A DNA stretch of 64,000 nucleotides from Streptomyces sp. JJ66 (GTDB taxonomy: Bacteria; Actinomycetota; Actinomycetes; Streptomycetales; Streptomycetaceae): the NCBI RefSeq assembly GCF_019303495.1, contig NZ_JAEVFI010000015.1, forward strand, positions 92,434 to 156,433, written 5' to 3'. Position 1 is the first letter of the stretch. Each line of letters opens with the position of its first letter. Below are positions 1 through 7,489 of this stretch, one piece after another. Made by a program: the position numbers and the translations under genes. The notes beneath the pieces were generated by a model. That model did no database searches, was not told the origin of the DNA, and saw nothing but the letters and a program-made list of their open reading frames with translations.

Positions 1-543
1 GAGAACTGGCAGCGCCTGCACCGCTTTTGCTCCCGCTGCGGAGAACGCACGGTGATCGCCGCCGCCGGGCACATCCGGCGCTGCCCGGCCTGCGGAGCCG
101 AGCACTACCCGCGCACCGACCCGGCCGTCATCATGCTCGTCACCGACGACCAGGACCGGGCGCTGCTCGGCCGCCAGGTGCACTGGCCCAAGGGCCGCTT
201 CTCCACCCTCGCGGGCTTCGTCGAACCCGGGGAGTCGCTGGAGAACGCGGTGCGCCGCGAGGTCTTCGAGGAAGCGGGCCTGCCCGTCGGCGAGGTGGAG
301 TACCTCGCCAGCCAGCCGTGGCCCTTCCCCTCCAGCCTCATGCTCGGCTTCACCGCGCAGGCCACCACCTCACGGCTTCAGGTGGACGGCGAGGAGATCG
401 AGGAGGCCCGCTGGTTCTCGCGCGAGGAGCTGCGGGCCGCCATCGAGGCAGGGGAGGTGCTGCCCCTCACCGGCATCTTCATCGCGACCCGCCTCGTCGA
501 ACGCTGGTACGGCGGCCCCCTCCCGAAGGCCCCCGCAGCCTGA
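1..543 (+). CDS. nudC: NAD(H) diphosphatase NudC, 3' part
   Basis: The N-terminal part lies before the window; the frame is already open at base 1. NudC-type Nudix enzymes hydrolyse NAD(H) to NMN(H) and AMP, and remove NAD caps from RNA. The visible part starts with a four-cysteine zinc ribbon (CSRC then CPAC, residues 10-30 of the visible part). A textbook Nudix box follows (GFVEPGES to REVFEEAGL, bases about 217-285). The SQPWPFPSS signature comes next; it separates NADH pyrophosphatases from other Nudix enzymes. The stop is at 541-543. The gene converges on the mycoredoxin gene, 104 bases away. The neighbourhood nudC-mycoredoxin-uvrD2-whiB7 is also seen in mycobacteria. Confidence 0.93.
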   Translation, partial: ENWQRLHRFCSRCGERTVIAAAGHIRRCPACGAEHYPRTDPAVIMLVTDDQDRALLGRQVHWPKGRFSTLAGFVEPGESLENAVRREVFEEAGLPVGEVEYLASQPWPFPSSLMLGFTAQATTSRLQVDGEEIEEARWFSREELRAAIEAGEVLPLTGIFIATRLVERWYGGPLPKAPAA

Positions 544-620
544 CACACCGCGCCCCGGCACCAGCGCGCCCAGCGCCAGCGTGCCACAGCGCCAGCGCCC
601 GCCACGGCACCGCACCTCAC

Positions 621-647
621 GGCGTCAACGCACCGCGCGCTGACGCC
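621..647. terminator. Inverted repeat between convergent nudC and mycoredoxin
   Basis: GGCGTCA at 621-627 is repeated in inverse at 641-647, with a 13-base loop. It ends one base before the mycoredoxin stop codon. A short stem of this kind between converging genes could act as a bidirectional terminator, but no T-run follows. Confidence 0.35.
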
Positions 648-905
648 TCACGCGGCGAGTGCCTGCTTGACCTGCGCCAGGCTCGGGTTCGTCATGACGA
701 CCTCCGAGCCGCCACCCTCGGGCACCACCAGCACCGTCGGCACCGTCTGGTTGCCGCCGTTCGCCTTCTCCACGAAGGCAGCCGACTGAGGGTCCTGCTC
801 GATGTTGATCTCGGTGTACGCGATGCCCTCGCGGTCCATCTGCCCCTTCAGACGGCGGCAGTAGCCACACCAGGTGGTGCTGTACATCGTCACGGTTCCC
901 GCCAT
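648..905 (-). CDS. mrx1: Mycoredoxin (glutaredoxin-like)
   Basis: This 85-residue thioredoxin-fold protein has the redox motif CGYC at residues 13-16 (TTWCGYCRRLK) and the cis-proline stretch TVPTVLV. That is the mycoredoxin pattern. Mycoredoxins reduce mycothiol mixed disulfides in the cytoplasm, using mycothiol in place of glutathione. The ATG at 905 has AAGGAG about 10 bases upstream. A SigR-type promoter lies 44-71 bases upstream of the ATG (949-976), which fits membership of the thiol-stress regulon run by sigR in this window. The gene is divergent from uvrD2, as in mycobacteria. Function by family is secure; symbol is by homology. Confidence 0.93.
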   Translation of the reverse strand: MAGTVTMYSTTWCGYCRRLKGQMDREGIAYTEINIEQDPQSAAFVEKANGGNQTVPTVLVVPEGGGSEVVMTNPSLAQVKQALAA

Positions 906-948
906 GGGCCCGGCGCTCCTTCACGTAGTCGGACGTTGCCACCCTGAC

Positions 949-976
949 CAACGCGACCGGCCCCACCCAGATTCCC
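949..976 (-). promoter_or_regulatory. SigR-type promoter of mycoredoxin
   Basis: On the minus strand: -35 GGGAAT (976 to 971), exactly 18 bases, then -10 GTTG (952 to 949). This matches the known SigR consensus GGGAAT-N18-GTT. The predicted start of transcription is near 942, giving a leader of about 37 bases. Confidence 0.8.
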
Positions 977-1052
977 GGCCCCGGTATGACGATTCGCACG
1001 CCCTGTGGACCACCAGCACCAGCCCCACGCGGGGACCTGGCAGCATGGCGGG

Positions 1053-3332
1053 GTGACAGCGACGCACTCCACCCTCTTCCCGCCGGTGCCCGACACGGCC
1101 GACGCGGTGCTTGACGGGCTTGACCCCGAGCAGCGCGAGGTCGCCACCGCCTTGCACGGCCCGGTGTGCGTCCTGGCCGGGGCGGGCACGGGCAAAACGC
1201 GCGCGATCACCCACCGCATCGCCTACGGGGTCCGCTCCGGCGTGCTGCCCCCGGCCGCCGTGCTCGCCGTCACCTTCACCAACCGCGCCGCCGGAGAGAT
1301 GCGCGGACGGCTGCGCCAGCTCGGCGCCGACGGCGTCCAGGCCCGCACCTTCCACTCCGCCGCCCTGCGCCAGCTCCAGTACTTCTGGCCCCGCGCCGTC
1401 GGCGGCGAGCTGCCCCAGCTGGTGGACCGCAAAGCCTCGCTCGTCGCCGAGGCAGCCACCCGCACCGGCCTGCGGCTGGACCGCGCCGAACTGCGCGACG
1501 TCACCAGCGAGATCGAGTGGGCCAAGGTCACCCAGATCATCCCCGACGACTACCCGGCCGCAGCGGCCCGCGCCGCCCGCCAGCTGCCCCGCGACGCCGC
1601 CGAGACCTCCGGCGTCTACGCCGCCTACGAGGACCTCAAACGCGAGACGGGCCGGATCGACTTCGAAGACGTACTCCTGCTGACCGTCGGCATCCTCCAG
1701 GACCGTCCGGACGTCGCCGAGCGCGTCCGCGCCCAGTACCAGCACTTCGTGGTGGACGAATACCAGGACGTCAGCCCCCTCCAGCAACGCCTGCTGGAGC
1801 TGTGGCTGGGGGAGCGCGACACCCTGTGCGTCGTGGGCGACGCCAGCCAGACGATCTACTCCTTTACCGGCGCCAGCCCCGACCACCTGCTCGACTTCCG
1901 CACCCGCCACCCGGCCGCCACCGTGGTGCGCCTGGTACGCGACTACCGCTCCACGCCCCAGGTGGTTCACCTGGCCAACGGCCTGCTGGCTCACGCTACC
2001 GGCCGCGCCGCCCAGCACCGGCTGGAGCTGGTCTCCCAGCGCGAACCGGGCCCCGAACCCACCTACGCCGAGTACACCGACGAGCCGGGTGAGGCCCAGG
2101 ACACCGCGCGCCACATCCGCGACCTCATCGCCTCCGGCGTCCCCGCCAGCCAGATCGCCATCCTCTACCGCATCAACGCCCAGTCCGAGGTCTACGAGCA
2201 GGCCCTCACCGACGCTGGCGTGCCCTACCAGGTACACGGAGCCGAGCGCTTCTTCGACCGGCCGGAAATCCGCCAGGCCGGAGTGCTGCTGCGCGGCGCC
2301 GCCCGGGCGGGGGCCAACGACCCGCGGCTGGCCGCGGCCGAGGGCCTGGCCGCCCAGGTGCGCGCAGTGCTCGGCGGGGCCGGCTGGGAACCGAGGCCGC
2401 CAGCGGGCTCGGGCACCGCCCGGGACCGCTGGGAGTCGCTGGCCGCCCTGGTCCGGCTGGCCGAGGAGGTGGCCAAGGCCCGCCCGAGCGCCACCCTGAC
2501 CGACTTCGTCGCCGAACTGTCCCAGCGCGCCGCCGCCCAGCACGCCCCGACCGTGGAGGGCGTCACCCTGGCCTCCCTGCACGCCGCCAAGGGCCTGGAG
2601 TGGGACGCCGTCTTCCTCGTCGGCCTGGCCGACGGGGTGCTGCCGATCAGCCACGCCCGCACGCCCGCGCAGGTGGAGGAGGAACGGCGGCTGCTGTACG
2701 TCGGCGTCACCCGGGCCCGGCGGCTGCTGCGGCTGTCGTGGCCGCTGGCCCGCACCCCCGGCGGCCGCCCCCCGCGCGAGCCCAGCCGCTTCCTGGCAGG
2801 GCTGCGCCCGGGCTCGGCGGCGGCCCACCCCCGCCCGGGCACCGCGCCGGGCAGCGGCGGGGTGGAGCGCGGCCCGGTGCCCCGCCCGGCGCGGCGCCGC
2901 TCGGTGGTGCGCTGCCGGGTATGTGGCCGCACGCTGACGGACGCGGGCGAGGTCAAGCTGACCCGCTGCGAGAGCTGCCCGTCCGACCTCGATGAGGAGC
3001 TGTACGAGCGGCTGCGCGCCTGGCGCGCCCGCCAGGGCCGGCTCATCGGCCAGCCCGAGTACTGCGTTTTCACCGACAAGACACTCATGGCCATCGCCGA
3101 GGCCGTGCCCGGTGACGCGTCCGGGCTGCGCGCCATCGCCGGGGTCACCGCCCGCAAGATCCGTGCCTTCGGCCCCGAGGTCCTGGCCCTGTGCGCGGGC
3201 GAGACCATCGGCGGGGAACCGGACGCCGGGACTGACGCTGCGGCCCCCACCGGGACCGAGGTCAAGCCGGGTGCCGGCCCGGACGGCGGCCAGGGTGCGG
3301 AACCGGCAGGCCAGGACGAGGACGCGGCCTGA
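1053..3332 (+). CDS. uvrD2: ATP-dependent DNA helicase UvrD2
   Basis: Superfamily I 3'-5' helicase of about 759 residues. Motifs in order: Q-motif (LDPEQREV), Walker A (AGAGTGKT), Walker B (VDEYQDVSPLQQ), motif III (GDASQTIYSFTGA), motif IV (RDYRSTPQVV), motif V (SLHAAKGLEWDAVFLVGL) and motif VI (RRLLYVGVTRARR). After the motor comes a tetracysteine module (CRVCG, then CESC) and a C-terminal HRDC domain (GQPEYCVFTDKTLMAIAEA region). That architecture is specific to UvrD2 rather than UvrD1. UvrD2 is a DNA-repair/replication helicase. A GTG at 1053 is chosen because family similarity begins just after it; an in-frame GTG at 1005 is possible but would run into the divergent promoter. The last 50 residues are low-complexity. 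Confidence 0.93.
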   Translation: MTATHSTLFPPVPDTADAVLDGLDPEQREVATALHGPVCVLAGAGTGKTRAITHRIAYGVRSGVLPPAAVLAVTFTNRAAGEMRGRLRQLGADGVQARTFHSAALRQLQYFWPRAVGGELPQLVDRKASLVAEAATRTGLRLDRAELRDVTSEIEWAKVTQIIPDDYPAAAARAARQLPRDAAETSGVYAAYEDLKRETGRIDFEDVLLLTVGILQDRPDVAERVRAQYQHFVVDEYQDVSPLQQRLLELWLGERDTLCVVGDASQTIYSFTGASPDHLLDFRTRHPAATVVRLVRDYRSTPQVVHLANGLLAHATGRAAQHRLELVSQREPGPEPTYAEYTDEPGEAQDTARHIRDLIASGVPASQIAILYRINAQSEVYEQALTDAGVPYQVHGAERFFDRPEIRQAGVLLRGAARAGANDPRLAAAEGLAAQVRAVLGGAGWEPRPPAGSGTARDRWESLAALVRLAEEVAKARPSATLTDFVAELSQRAAAQHAPTVEGVTLASLHAAKGLEWDAVFLVGLADGVLPISHARTPAQVEEERRLLYVGVTRARRLLRLSWPLARTPGGRPPREPSRFLAGLRPGSAAAHPRPGTAPGSGGVERGPVPRPARRRSVVRCRVCGRTLTDAGEVKLTRCESCPSDLDEELYERLRAWRARQGRLIGQPEYCVFTDKTLMAIAEAVPGDASGLRAIAGVTARKIRAFGPEVLALCAGETIGGEPDAGTDAAAPTGTEVKPGAGPDGGQGAEPAGQDEDAA

Positions 3333-3403
3333 GCGGGAAACGGAAGGAAAGCCTCCGGGCGAGCCCTCAGCCACCGCCCCAAAACTTCCCACAGAACTTC
3401 CCG

Positions 3404-3442
3404 GAAAATAGTTTGCGCGCGCTGCCACCAGCGCCATAGCCT
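3404..3442 (+). promoter_or_regulatory. Probable WhiB7-autoregulated promoter
   Basis: A -35-like TTGCGC (3413-3418) and a -10-like TAGCCT (3437-3442) are 18 bases apart. An AT-rich block (GGAAAATAG, 3403-3411) lies directly upstream of the -35. In known WhiB7 promoters such a block is bound by the WhiB7 AT-hook while WhiB7 contacts the housekeeping sigma factor. In GC-rich surroundings the block stands out. Confidence 0.55.
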
Positions 3443-3563
3443 TCCAGACGTGGAGAGACGGGGCTTCCCGCTCCAGTCGCTTCATGCTGCACTCAACCCT
3501 GAACATGTTCGGGCCCGGCTCTGCCGGATCACCCGACCGAGACGCCGAGAGGAGGCGAGACCA

Positions 3564-3836
3564 GTGATCGGAACGCTCAACACCACCAACGCAGTGACCG
3601 AGCGCTCGGTCGTTGCCTCCTGCCTGCTCGGCGGCTCGCTGTGCGGCACCGGCCTGTCCGGCGTCCGCATCAGCGATGAGCGACCGACCCAGGCACCCGC
3701 AGTAGCAGCGACGGCACAGGCCAACGCCTATGTCTTCACCGCCGCGGCAGCGGGTGCCGGCCTTGGTCGCCAGAAGAAGCAGCACCACACGATGTGGGCC
3801 TTCCGTGGGCCTGAACCCTGGAGAGATCCAGCCTGA
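3564..3836 (+). CDS. Leader ORF upstream of whiB7 (possible regulatory uORF)
   Basis: A 90-codon frame with GTG start and GGAGG about 8 bases upstream (AGAGGAGGCGAGACCA). The product has no recognised domain and ends in a basic stretch (GRQKKQHH) followed by MWAFRGPEPWRDPA. It lies wholly inside the long whiB7 leader. Its stop codon (3834-3836) falls within one hairpin, and it ends 25 bases before an intrinsic terminator. Known whiB7 leaders contain a translated uORF whose translation state decides termination, so I read this as the attenuator ORF. Whether the full 90 codons or a shorter internal frame (ATG at 3792) is translated cannot be decided from sequence. Confidence 0.55.
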   Translation: MIGTLNTTNAVTERSVVASCLLGGSLCGTGLSGVRISDERPTQAPAVAATAQANAYVFTAAAAGAGLGRQKKQHHTMWAFRGPEPWRDPA

Positions 3837-3848
3837 TCGGCGATCAGG
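3832..3848 (+). promoter_or_regulatory. Hairpin over the leader-ORF stop codon
   Basis: CCTGATC (3832-3838) pairs with GATCAGG (3842-3848) around a 3-base loop. The TGA of the leader ORF (3834-3836) is inside the left arm, so a ribosome terminating or stalled there would prevent this hairpin. It ends 13 bases before the terminator stem. Confidence 0.5.
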
Positions 3849-3861
3849 TCGGCACCTTCCA

Positions 3862-3902
3862 GGGCCGCGGAACCCACACCGGGTACCGCGGCCCTTCTGT
3901 TT
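3862..3902 (+). terminator. Intrinsic terminator in whiB7 leader (attenuator)
   Basis: A perfect 9-base stem GGGCCGCGG (3862-3870) / CCGCGGCCC (3886-3894) continues inside as ACCC/GGGT after one A/A mismatch. TTCTGTTT (3895-3902) follows. It stands 56 bases before the whiB7 start, so most basal transcripts should stop here. It is a typical whiB7 attenuator arrangement. Confidence 0.8.
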
Positions 3903-3957
3903 GCCCAAGCAGCCCGGTCACCAGCCGGACCGACAACGACAGACGAGGAAGTCACCC

Positions 3958-4314
3958 GTGCAGACGCAGACGCACACCCCGTCACAGACCGACCTGAACC
4001 CGCCCGATACCCCGGAGGACTCCTTGTTCCCCCTCACCACCCTCACCGAGCTGGACGACGCCATCGACCGGCTCGGCGCCGCCGTACCGTGCCGCTCGTA
4101 CGACCCGGAGGTCTTCTTCGCCGAGGCCCCGGCCGACGTCGAGTACGCCAAGTCCCTGTGCCAGACCTGCCCGCTGCGGGAGGCATGCCTCGCCGGCGCC
4201 AAGGACCGGCGTGAGCCCTGGGGCGTGTGGGGCGGCGAGCTGTTCGTCCAGGGGGTCGTCGTCCCTCGCAAGCGGCCGCGTGGCCGCCCGCGCAAGAACC
4301 CGGTCACGGCATGA
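3958..4314 (+). CDS. whiB7: WhiB7/WblC-family transcription factor
   Basis: 118 residues. Four conserved cysteines bind an iron-sulfur cluster (one in VPCRSYDP, then LCQTCPLREAC). The turn motif GVWGG follows, and the C-terminus carries an AT-hook (RGRPRK) within a basic tail. The AT-hook is diagnostic for WhiB7 among Wbl proteins. WhiB7 binds the housekeeping sigma factor and turns on intrinsic resistance genes (efflux, ribosome protection, rRNA methylation) when ribosome-targeting antibiotics are present. The GTG start at 3958 has GAGGAAG 7 bases upstream. Expression is probably controlled by the upstream autoregulated promoter and the leader attenuator. The Streptomyces name is wblC. Confidence 0.95.
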   Translation: MQTQTHTPSQTDLNPPDTPEDSLFPLTTLTELDDAIDRLGAAVPCRSYDPEVFFAEAPADVEYAKSLCQTCPLREACLAGAKDRREPWGVWGGELFVQGVVVPRKRPRGRPRKNPVTA

Positions 4315-4448
4315 ACACGCCAGGCACGATCGACCGTCCGTCCGCACACGGACCCGCCCAGCAGGACTCCATGACCGCCACACTCTTTCCCGTGGCCCGG
4401 CCCGGCACGCCCGAACGCTCGGCCACACCGCAGAACAGGAACCGAGAC

Positions 4449-4619
4449 ATGCAACTCATGCCAGAAACCCTGAGCCGTGCCCGAATGCAGGATTTCCTGC
4501 GCGAGGTGGACTCCGAGCGGGTCGCCCGCCGAGTGGTGACCGCCCGGCGGATGCAGCGCAAGGCCGAACGCGCCTCGTTGCGCGCCCGGCGCGCCCTGGC
4601 CAGGACCGTCATGTACTAG
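4449..4619 (+). CDS. Small basic protein downstream of whiB7
   Basis: A 56-residue protein, strongly helical and arginine-rich (VARRVVTARRMQRKAERASLRARRA). It has no recognised domain. Small proteins of this type occur often in Streptomyces, but their role is unknown to me. The ATG at 4449 has ACAGGAAC upstream. The same frame is open from an ATG at 4311 that overlaps the whiB7 stop (ATGA), giving 102 residues; the shorter start is preferred because the extra part is low-complexity. Either way it is likely cotranscribed with whiB7. Confidence 0.5.
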   Translation: MQLMPETLSRARMQDFLREVDSERVARRVVTARRMQRKAERASLRARRALARTVMY

Positions 4620-4714
4620 AAGAGAGCAGGAGATGTTCGTGATCCGGCGCCGTCGCAACGGTGACGACGGCCACGCGACCTGACCGCAGCCGCGACCTCA
4701 CCACACCCATCCAC

Positions 4715-6088
4715 TCAGGAGCCGGGGCCCCGCGCCCCGGCTCCACCGTGTGCGGCCACCTGTTCCGCCTGCTCCTCCCCGGCCGTGAATCCCGGGAGCC
4801 AGCCCGCCAGTTCGTGCCGCATGCGCACCCGGGCGCCGAGCTGGCACAGCACACCGATAGTGCTCAGCGTGACCCGGTGGATCAGCAGGTAGGAGGGCGG
4901 CAGATTGAGCTGCTTGCCCAACTGGTGTGCTGGCGAGCGCGGGTCGGCTATCCGTGCGCCCTGCTCCCGTATCCACTCCCGGGAGAAGTGGAACTCCTCC
5001 TCCTGGGCCGGTTCGATCATCGGCAGCAGGTACTCAAGTACCGCTCCCGGCTCCAGCTCGGTGTCCGGCTTGATGAACCCCTCCTCGCACAGCAGGGTGT
5101 ACACGTCGTCGGCTTGTCCCTCCAGCGTCATCCGCAGCGTGACGCCGATGGGCTCCGGCAACCCGTCCGGCAACCGGTTCACCGTGCCGAAGTCCATGAC
5201 CCCCAGCCGGCCGTCGGCCAGCATCCTGAAGTTCCCGGGGTGCGGGTCGGCGTGCAGCAGGCCGGTGCGGGAGGTGCCGCTGAACAGGAACCGGGCCAGC
5301 AGCTGCCCCGCGCGGTCCCGCTCGCTCTGGCTGCCGTCGCGTATGACCTCGGCCAGCGGTGTGCCCGTCATCCACTCGGTGACCAGCACCCGCTCGTACT
5401 GGTGCACCACCTGCGGCACCCGCACGTCCGGGTCGTCGGCGAACTCCGTGGCGTAGACGCGCTGCGCCGTGGCCTCCAGACCGTAATCCAGTTCCTCGGC
5501 CACCCGGTCGCGCAGCTCGGTGATGAGCGGCTTGACGTCCATACCGGGGACCAGCGGACCCAGCACTCTCGCGAACCGGCTCAGCTGGGCCAGGTCCGAC
5601 AGCAGTGCCTCGCCGGCGCCCGGGTACTGGACCTTCACCGCCACCTCGCGGCCGTCATGCCACACCGCACGGTGCACCTGGCCTATGGACGCCGCGGCGG
5701 CGGGCTTATCACTGAACTCGGTGAACAGCTCGCGCCAGCCCTCGCCCAGCTGCTCGGTGAGCACTTGGTGCACCGTGGCCGACGGCATCGGGGGAGCGGC
5801 GTCCTGCAGCTTGGTGAGCGCCGCCCGGTACGGCCCCGCCACCTCCTCCGGCAACGCCGACTCGAACACCGACAGCGCCTGTCCGAACTTCATCGCCCCG
5901 CCCTTGAGGGACCCCAGCGTGGCGAACAGCTGCTCGGCCGTGCGCTGTTGCAGCTCGCTGGCGATCATCTCGGCCGGACGGCCGCCGATGCGTTTACCGA
6001 TGCCGAGCGCCGTCCGGCCCGCGAAGCCCAGGGGCAGCGCGGCCAGCTTGGCCGTCCGGGTCACGGCCTTGCGCGGAAGATCCGACAT
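4715..6088 (-). CDS. ABC1/UbiB-family protein kinase-like ATPase
   Basis: 457 residues of the ABC1/AarF/UbiB family. Visible: the KxGQ-type helix (LKGGAMKFGQALS), the alanine-rich nucleotide loop (AAAASIGQVHRA), the ATP-binding lysine (VAVKVQYPG), the catalytic loop (LLHADPHPGNF) and the metal-binding DFG (VMDFGTVNRLPD). Family members are atypical kinase-like ATPases linked to isoprenoid quinone biosynthesis or lipid handling; the substrate here is unknown. The gene lies next to whiB7 in mycobacteria too, where the neighbour belongs to the WhiB7 regulon. Here it is convergent with whiB7. ATG at 6088 is preferred over 6100 because GGAGGGG lies just upstream. Confidence 0.88.
   Translation of the reverse strand: MSDLPRKAVTRTAKLAALPLGFAGRTALGIGKRIGGRPAEMIASELQQRTAEQLFATLGSLKGGAMKFGQALSVFESALPEEVAGPYRAALTKLQDAAPPMPSATVHQVLTEQLGEGWRELFTEFSDKPAAAASIGQVHRAVWHDGREVAVKVQYPGAGEALLSDLAQLSRFARVLGPLVPGMDVKPLITELRDRVAEELDYGLEATAQRVYATEFADDPDVRVPQVVHQYERVLVTEWMTGTPLAEVIRDGSQSERDRAGQLLARFLFSGTSRTGLLHADPHPGNFRMLADGRLGVMDFGTVNRLPDGLPEPIGVTLRMTLEGQADDVYTLLCEEGFIKPDTELEPGAVLEYLLPMIEPAQEEEFHFSREWIREQGARIADPRSPAHQLGKQLNLPPSYLLIHRVTLSTIGVLCQLGARVRMRHELAGWLPGFTAGEEQAEQVAAHGGAGARGPGS
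4718..4744. terminator. Bidirectional terminator at the ABC1 3' end
   Basis: GGAGCCGGGGC (4718-4728) and GCCCCGGCTCC (4734-4744) form a perfect 11-base stem with a 5-base loop. It separates the convergent whiB7 and ABC1 units. It overlaps the last codons of the ABC1 gene, whose stop is at 4715-4717, so the ABC1 C-terminal ARGPGS residues are encoded by the stem. Confidence 0.65.
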
Positions 6089-6136
6089 GCACCCCTCCAA
6101 CTTGCGGACAACTCACCTGGCTCCACGCCGACGCAG

Positions 6137-7252
6137 CTAGGACGCCACGGTCGCCGGCGAGGCGGACCCCGACGGCGTCCGTGCGCCGGGTCCACCGGCA
6201 GCGGCACCGCACGGACACGTGCTATACGGTCGCACAGCCTCCTCTTCCCGGCGCAGCCCGGGGAGGACGAAGGAGGTGCGCACACCGGCCTGCGCCGCAC
6301 CGTCCCCGTCGAGAAAACTCAGTACCAACGACGCCGTGGCCCCGGCCACCACCGCGGCCAGCGCACCGTCGCACGCGACCGCACCCGTGCGCCGGGCCTG
6401 CCGCCACTGCCCCACCATCAGCGGCCACGCCGGCTCCCGCACGGTGCGCTCCAGCAGCGCGCACTCCGCGCAGGCCGAGACCCCCGGGAGGACCAGCGGC
6501 CCCACGAACCCGGTGGCCTCCACCACCCCGGTGTACAGGTGCGGCCGGCCGGCACGGACCAGCTCGCGCGTCGCCTCCGGGTCGGGAGCGTAGGCGGCGA
6601 GCCCGTCCCGTGGGGCGAACACCACCAGGCCCGGGTCCTCGCCGGCCGCACGAGGCGGGGCCGCCGGGCGCCGCGCCCACGGTCTGACCCGGCGCACCAC
6701 CTTGCGCAGCGCCGCGTCCCGGCGTTCCCCGACCTGGTCACCGCGCAGGCCGCCCGGTGCCGTGTCCGCCGCTGTCACACAGCCGCCATCGACCGTCTCC
6801 ACCGTGCCCACCCCGGCCGCCGAGAGCAGGGCCGCCAGCGTTCCACCCACGCGCCCGGCACCGCGGACCTGCACCCGCGCCGCACGGCGCGCCGCGAGGA
6901 TACGGGCCGCGGCACCGGGTTCGGGGTGCAGGACCGACAGCGAGCCCAGGTCGGGACGGAGCCGCTCGCCCGCCGCGGAGACCACCGACCGCTGTGCCGT
7001 GACGTCGTCCACCAGGCCCGCCCGGCTCAGCTGCCGCACCAGCCGGTCGGCCGTCGCGGCGCCGAGGCCGATGACGTGGGCCGCCTCCCGCAGCTGCGCC
7101 ATGCTGCGCGTGCCGTCCAGCAGGTCGAAGAAGCTGCCCGTCGGTTCGTCCACCGGGCCCAGGAGCACCGCGTGCGCGGGCGCCACCCCGTACTGCACGG
7201 TGTCCCGGTCCCGCCAGCTCCGGCGCAGCGCCGGTTTGATCGTCGGATGCAT
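6137..7252 (-). CDS. E1-like (ThiF-family) protein with leader-binding-like N-terminus
   Basis: 371 residues. The first ~85 residues (HPTIKPALRRSW, then LLDGTRSMAQLREAAHVIGL) look like the small winged-helix module found in RiPP cyclodehydratase partners, which bind precursor leaders. A Rossmann segment follows (VRGAGRVGGTLAALLSAAG). Two zinc-type cysteine pairs are present (SACAECALLE and CPCG), as in E1-like proteins. Annotated relatives are called ThiF-family or TOMM leader-binding proteins. No YcaO partner, precursor peptide or cysteine-rich small ORF is visible nearby, so the substrate is unknown. ATG at 7252 has GAGGGGGC upstream. It is divergent from the metallopeptidase at 7490 and 48 bases upstream of the ABC1 gene on the same strand, so the two may form an operon. 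Confidence 0.75.
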   Translation of the reverse strand: MHPTIKPALRRSWRDRDTVQYGVAPAHAVLLGPVDEPTGSFFDLLDGTRSMAQLREAAHVIGLGAATADRLVRQLSRAGLVDDVTAQRSVVSAAGERLRPDLGSLSVLHPEPGAAARILAARRAARVQVRGAGRVGGTLAALLSAAGVGTVETVDGGCVTAADTAPGGLRGDQVGERRDAALRKVVRRVRPWARRPAAPPRAAGEDPGLVVFAPRDGLAAYAPDPEATRELVRAGRPHLYTGVVEATGFVGPLVLPGVSACAECALLERTVREPAWPLMVGQWRQARRTGAVACDGALAAVVAGATASLVLSFLDGDGAAQAGVRTSFVLPGLRREEEAVRPYSTCPCGAAAGGPGARTPSGSASPATVAS

Positions 7253-7394
7253 GTCCGAGCCCCCTCGGGTCGTGAAACGTCTCGTGTGGAACCTCGCGCG
7301 CCGGGCGCGACGCGGCTCAGCCGCCACAGGCGGTGATGGTGTGGTCACCGGCGACGGACCAAGCATCGGGGAAATCCGCGCGCCGTGCGTTGAG

Positions 7395-7403
7395 TTGTCC
7401 ACA
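7395..7403 (+). other. Perfect DnaA box
   Basis: TTGTCCACA, the preferred Streptomyces DnaA box, occurs once in the 237-base divergent gap 7253-7489. A single isolated box has no proven role. It could be a DnaA-responsive promoter element, or chance. Confidence 0.35.
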
Positions 7404-7489
7404 GGGGGTGGGTGATCGTCGGATGAGCGGACTGCGTGGTGCCGCTGGGCCTCTCGGCAGTCCACCCCGCGGGCCGGTACCGTCATGCC

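Noticed and set aside
921-3908. Open frame of almost 1000 codons antisense to uvrD2
   Set aside because: It follows the opposite strand of a clear helicase; high GC leaves antisense frames open. Composition is low-complexity with no domain.
4633-4683. 16-codon frame after the small basic protein
   Set aside because: Too short, and the purine-rich sequence is too close to the ATG to be a good ribosome site.
4661-7336. Open plus-strand frame of about 890 codons over the ABC1 and E1-like genes
   Set aside because: It is antisense to two genes with clear family motifs, and has no recognisable domain.
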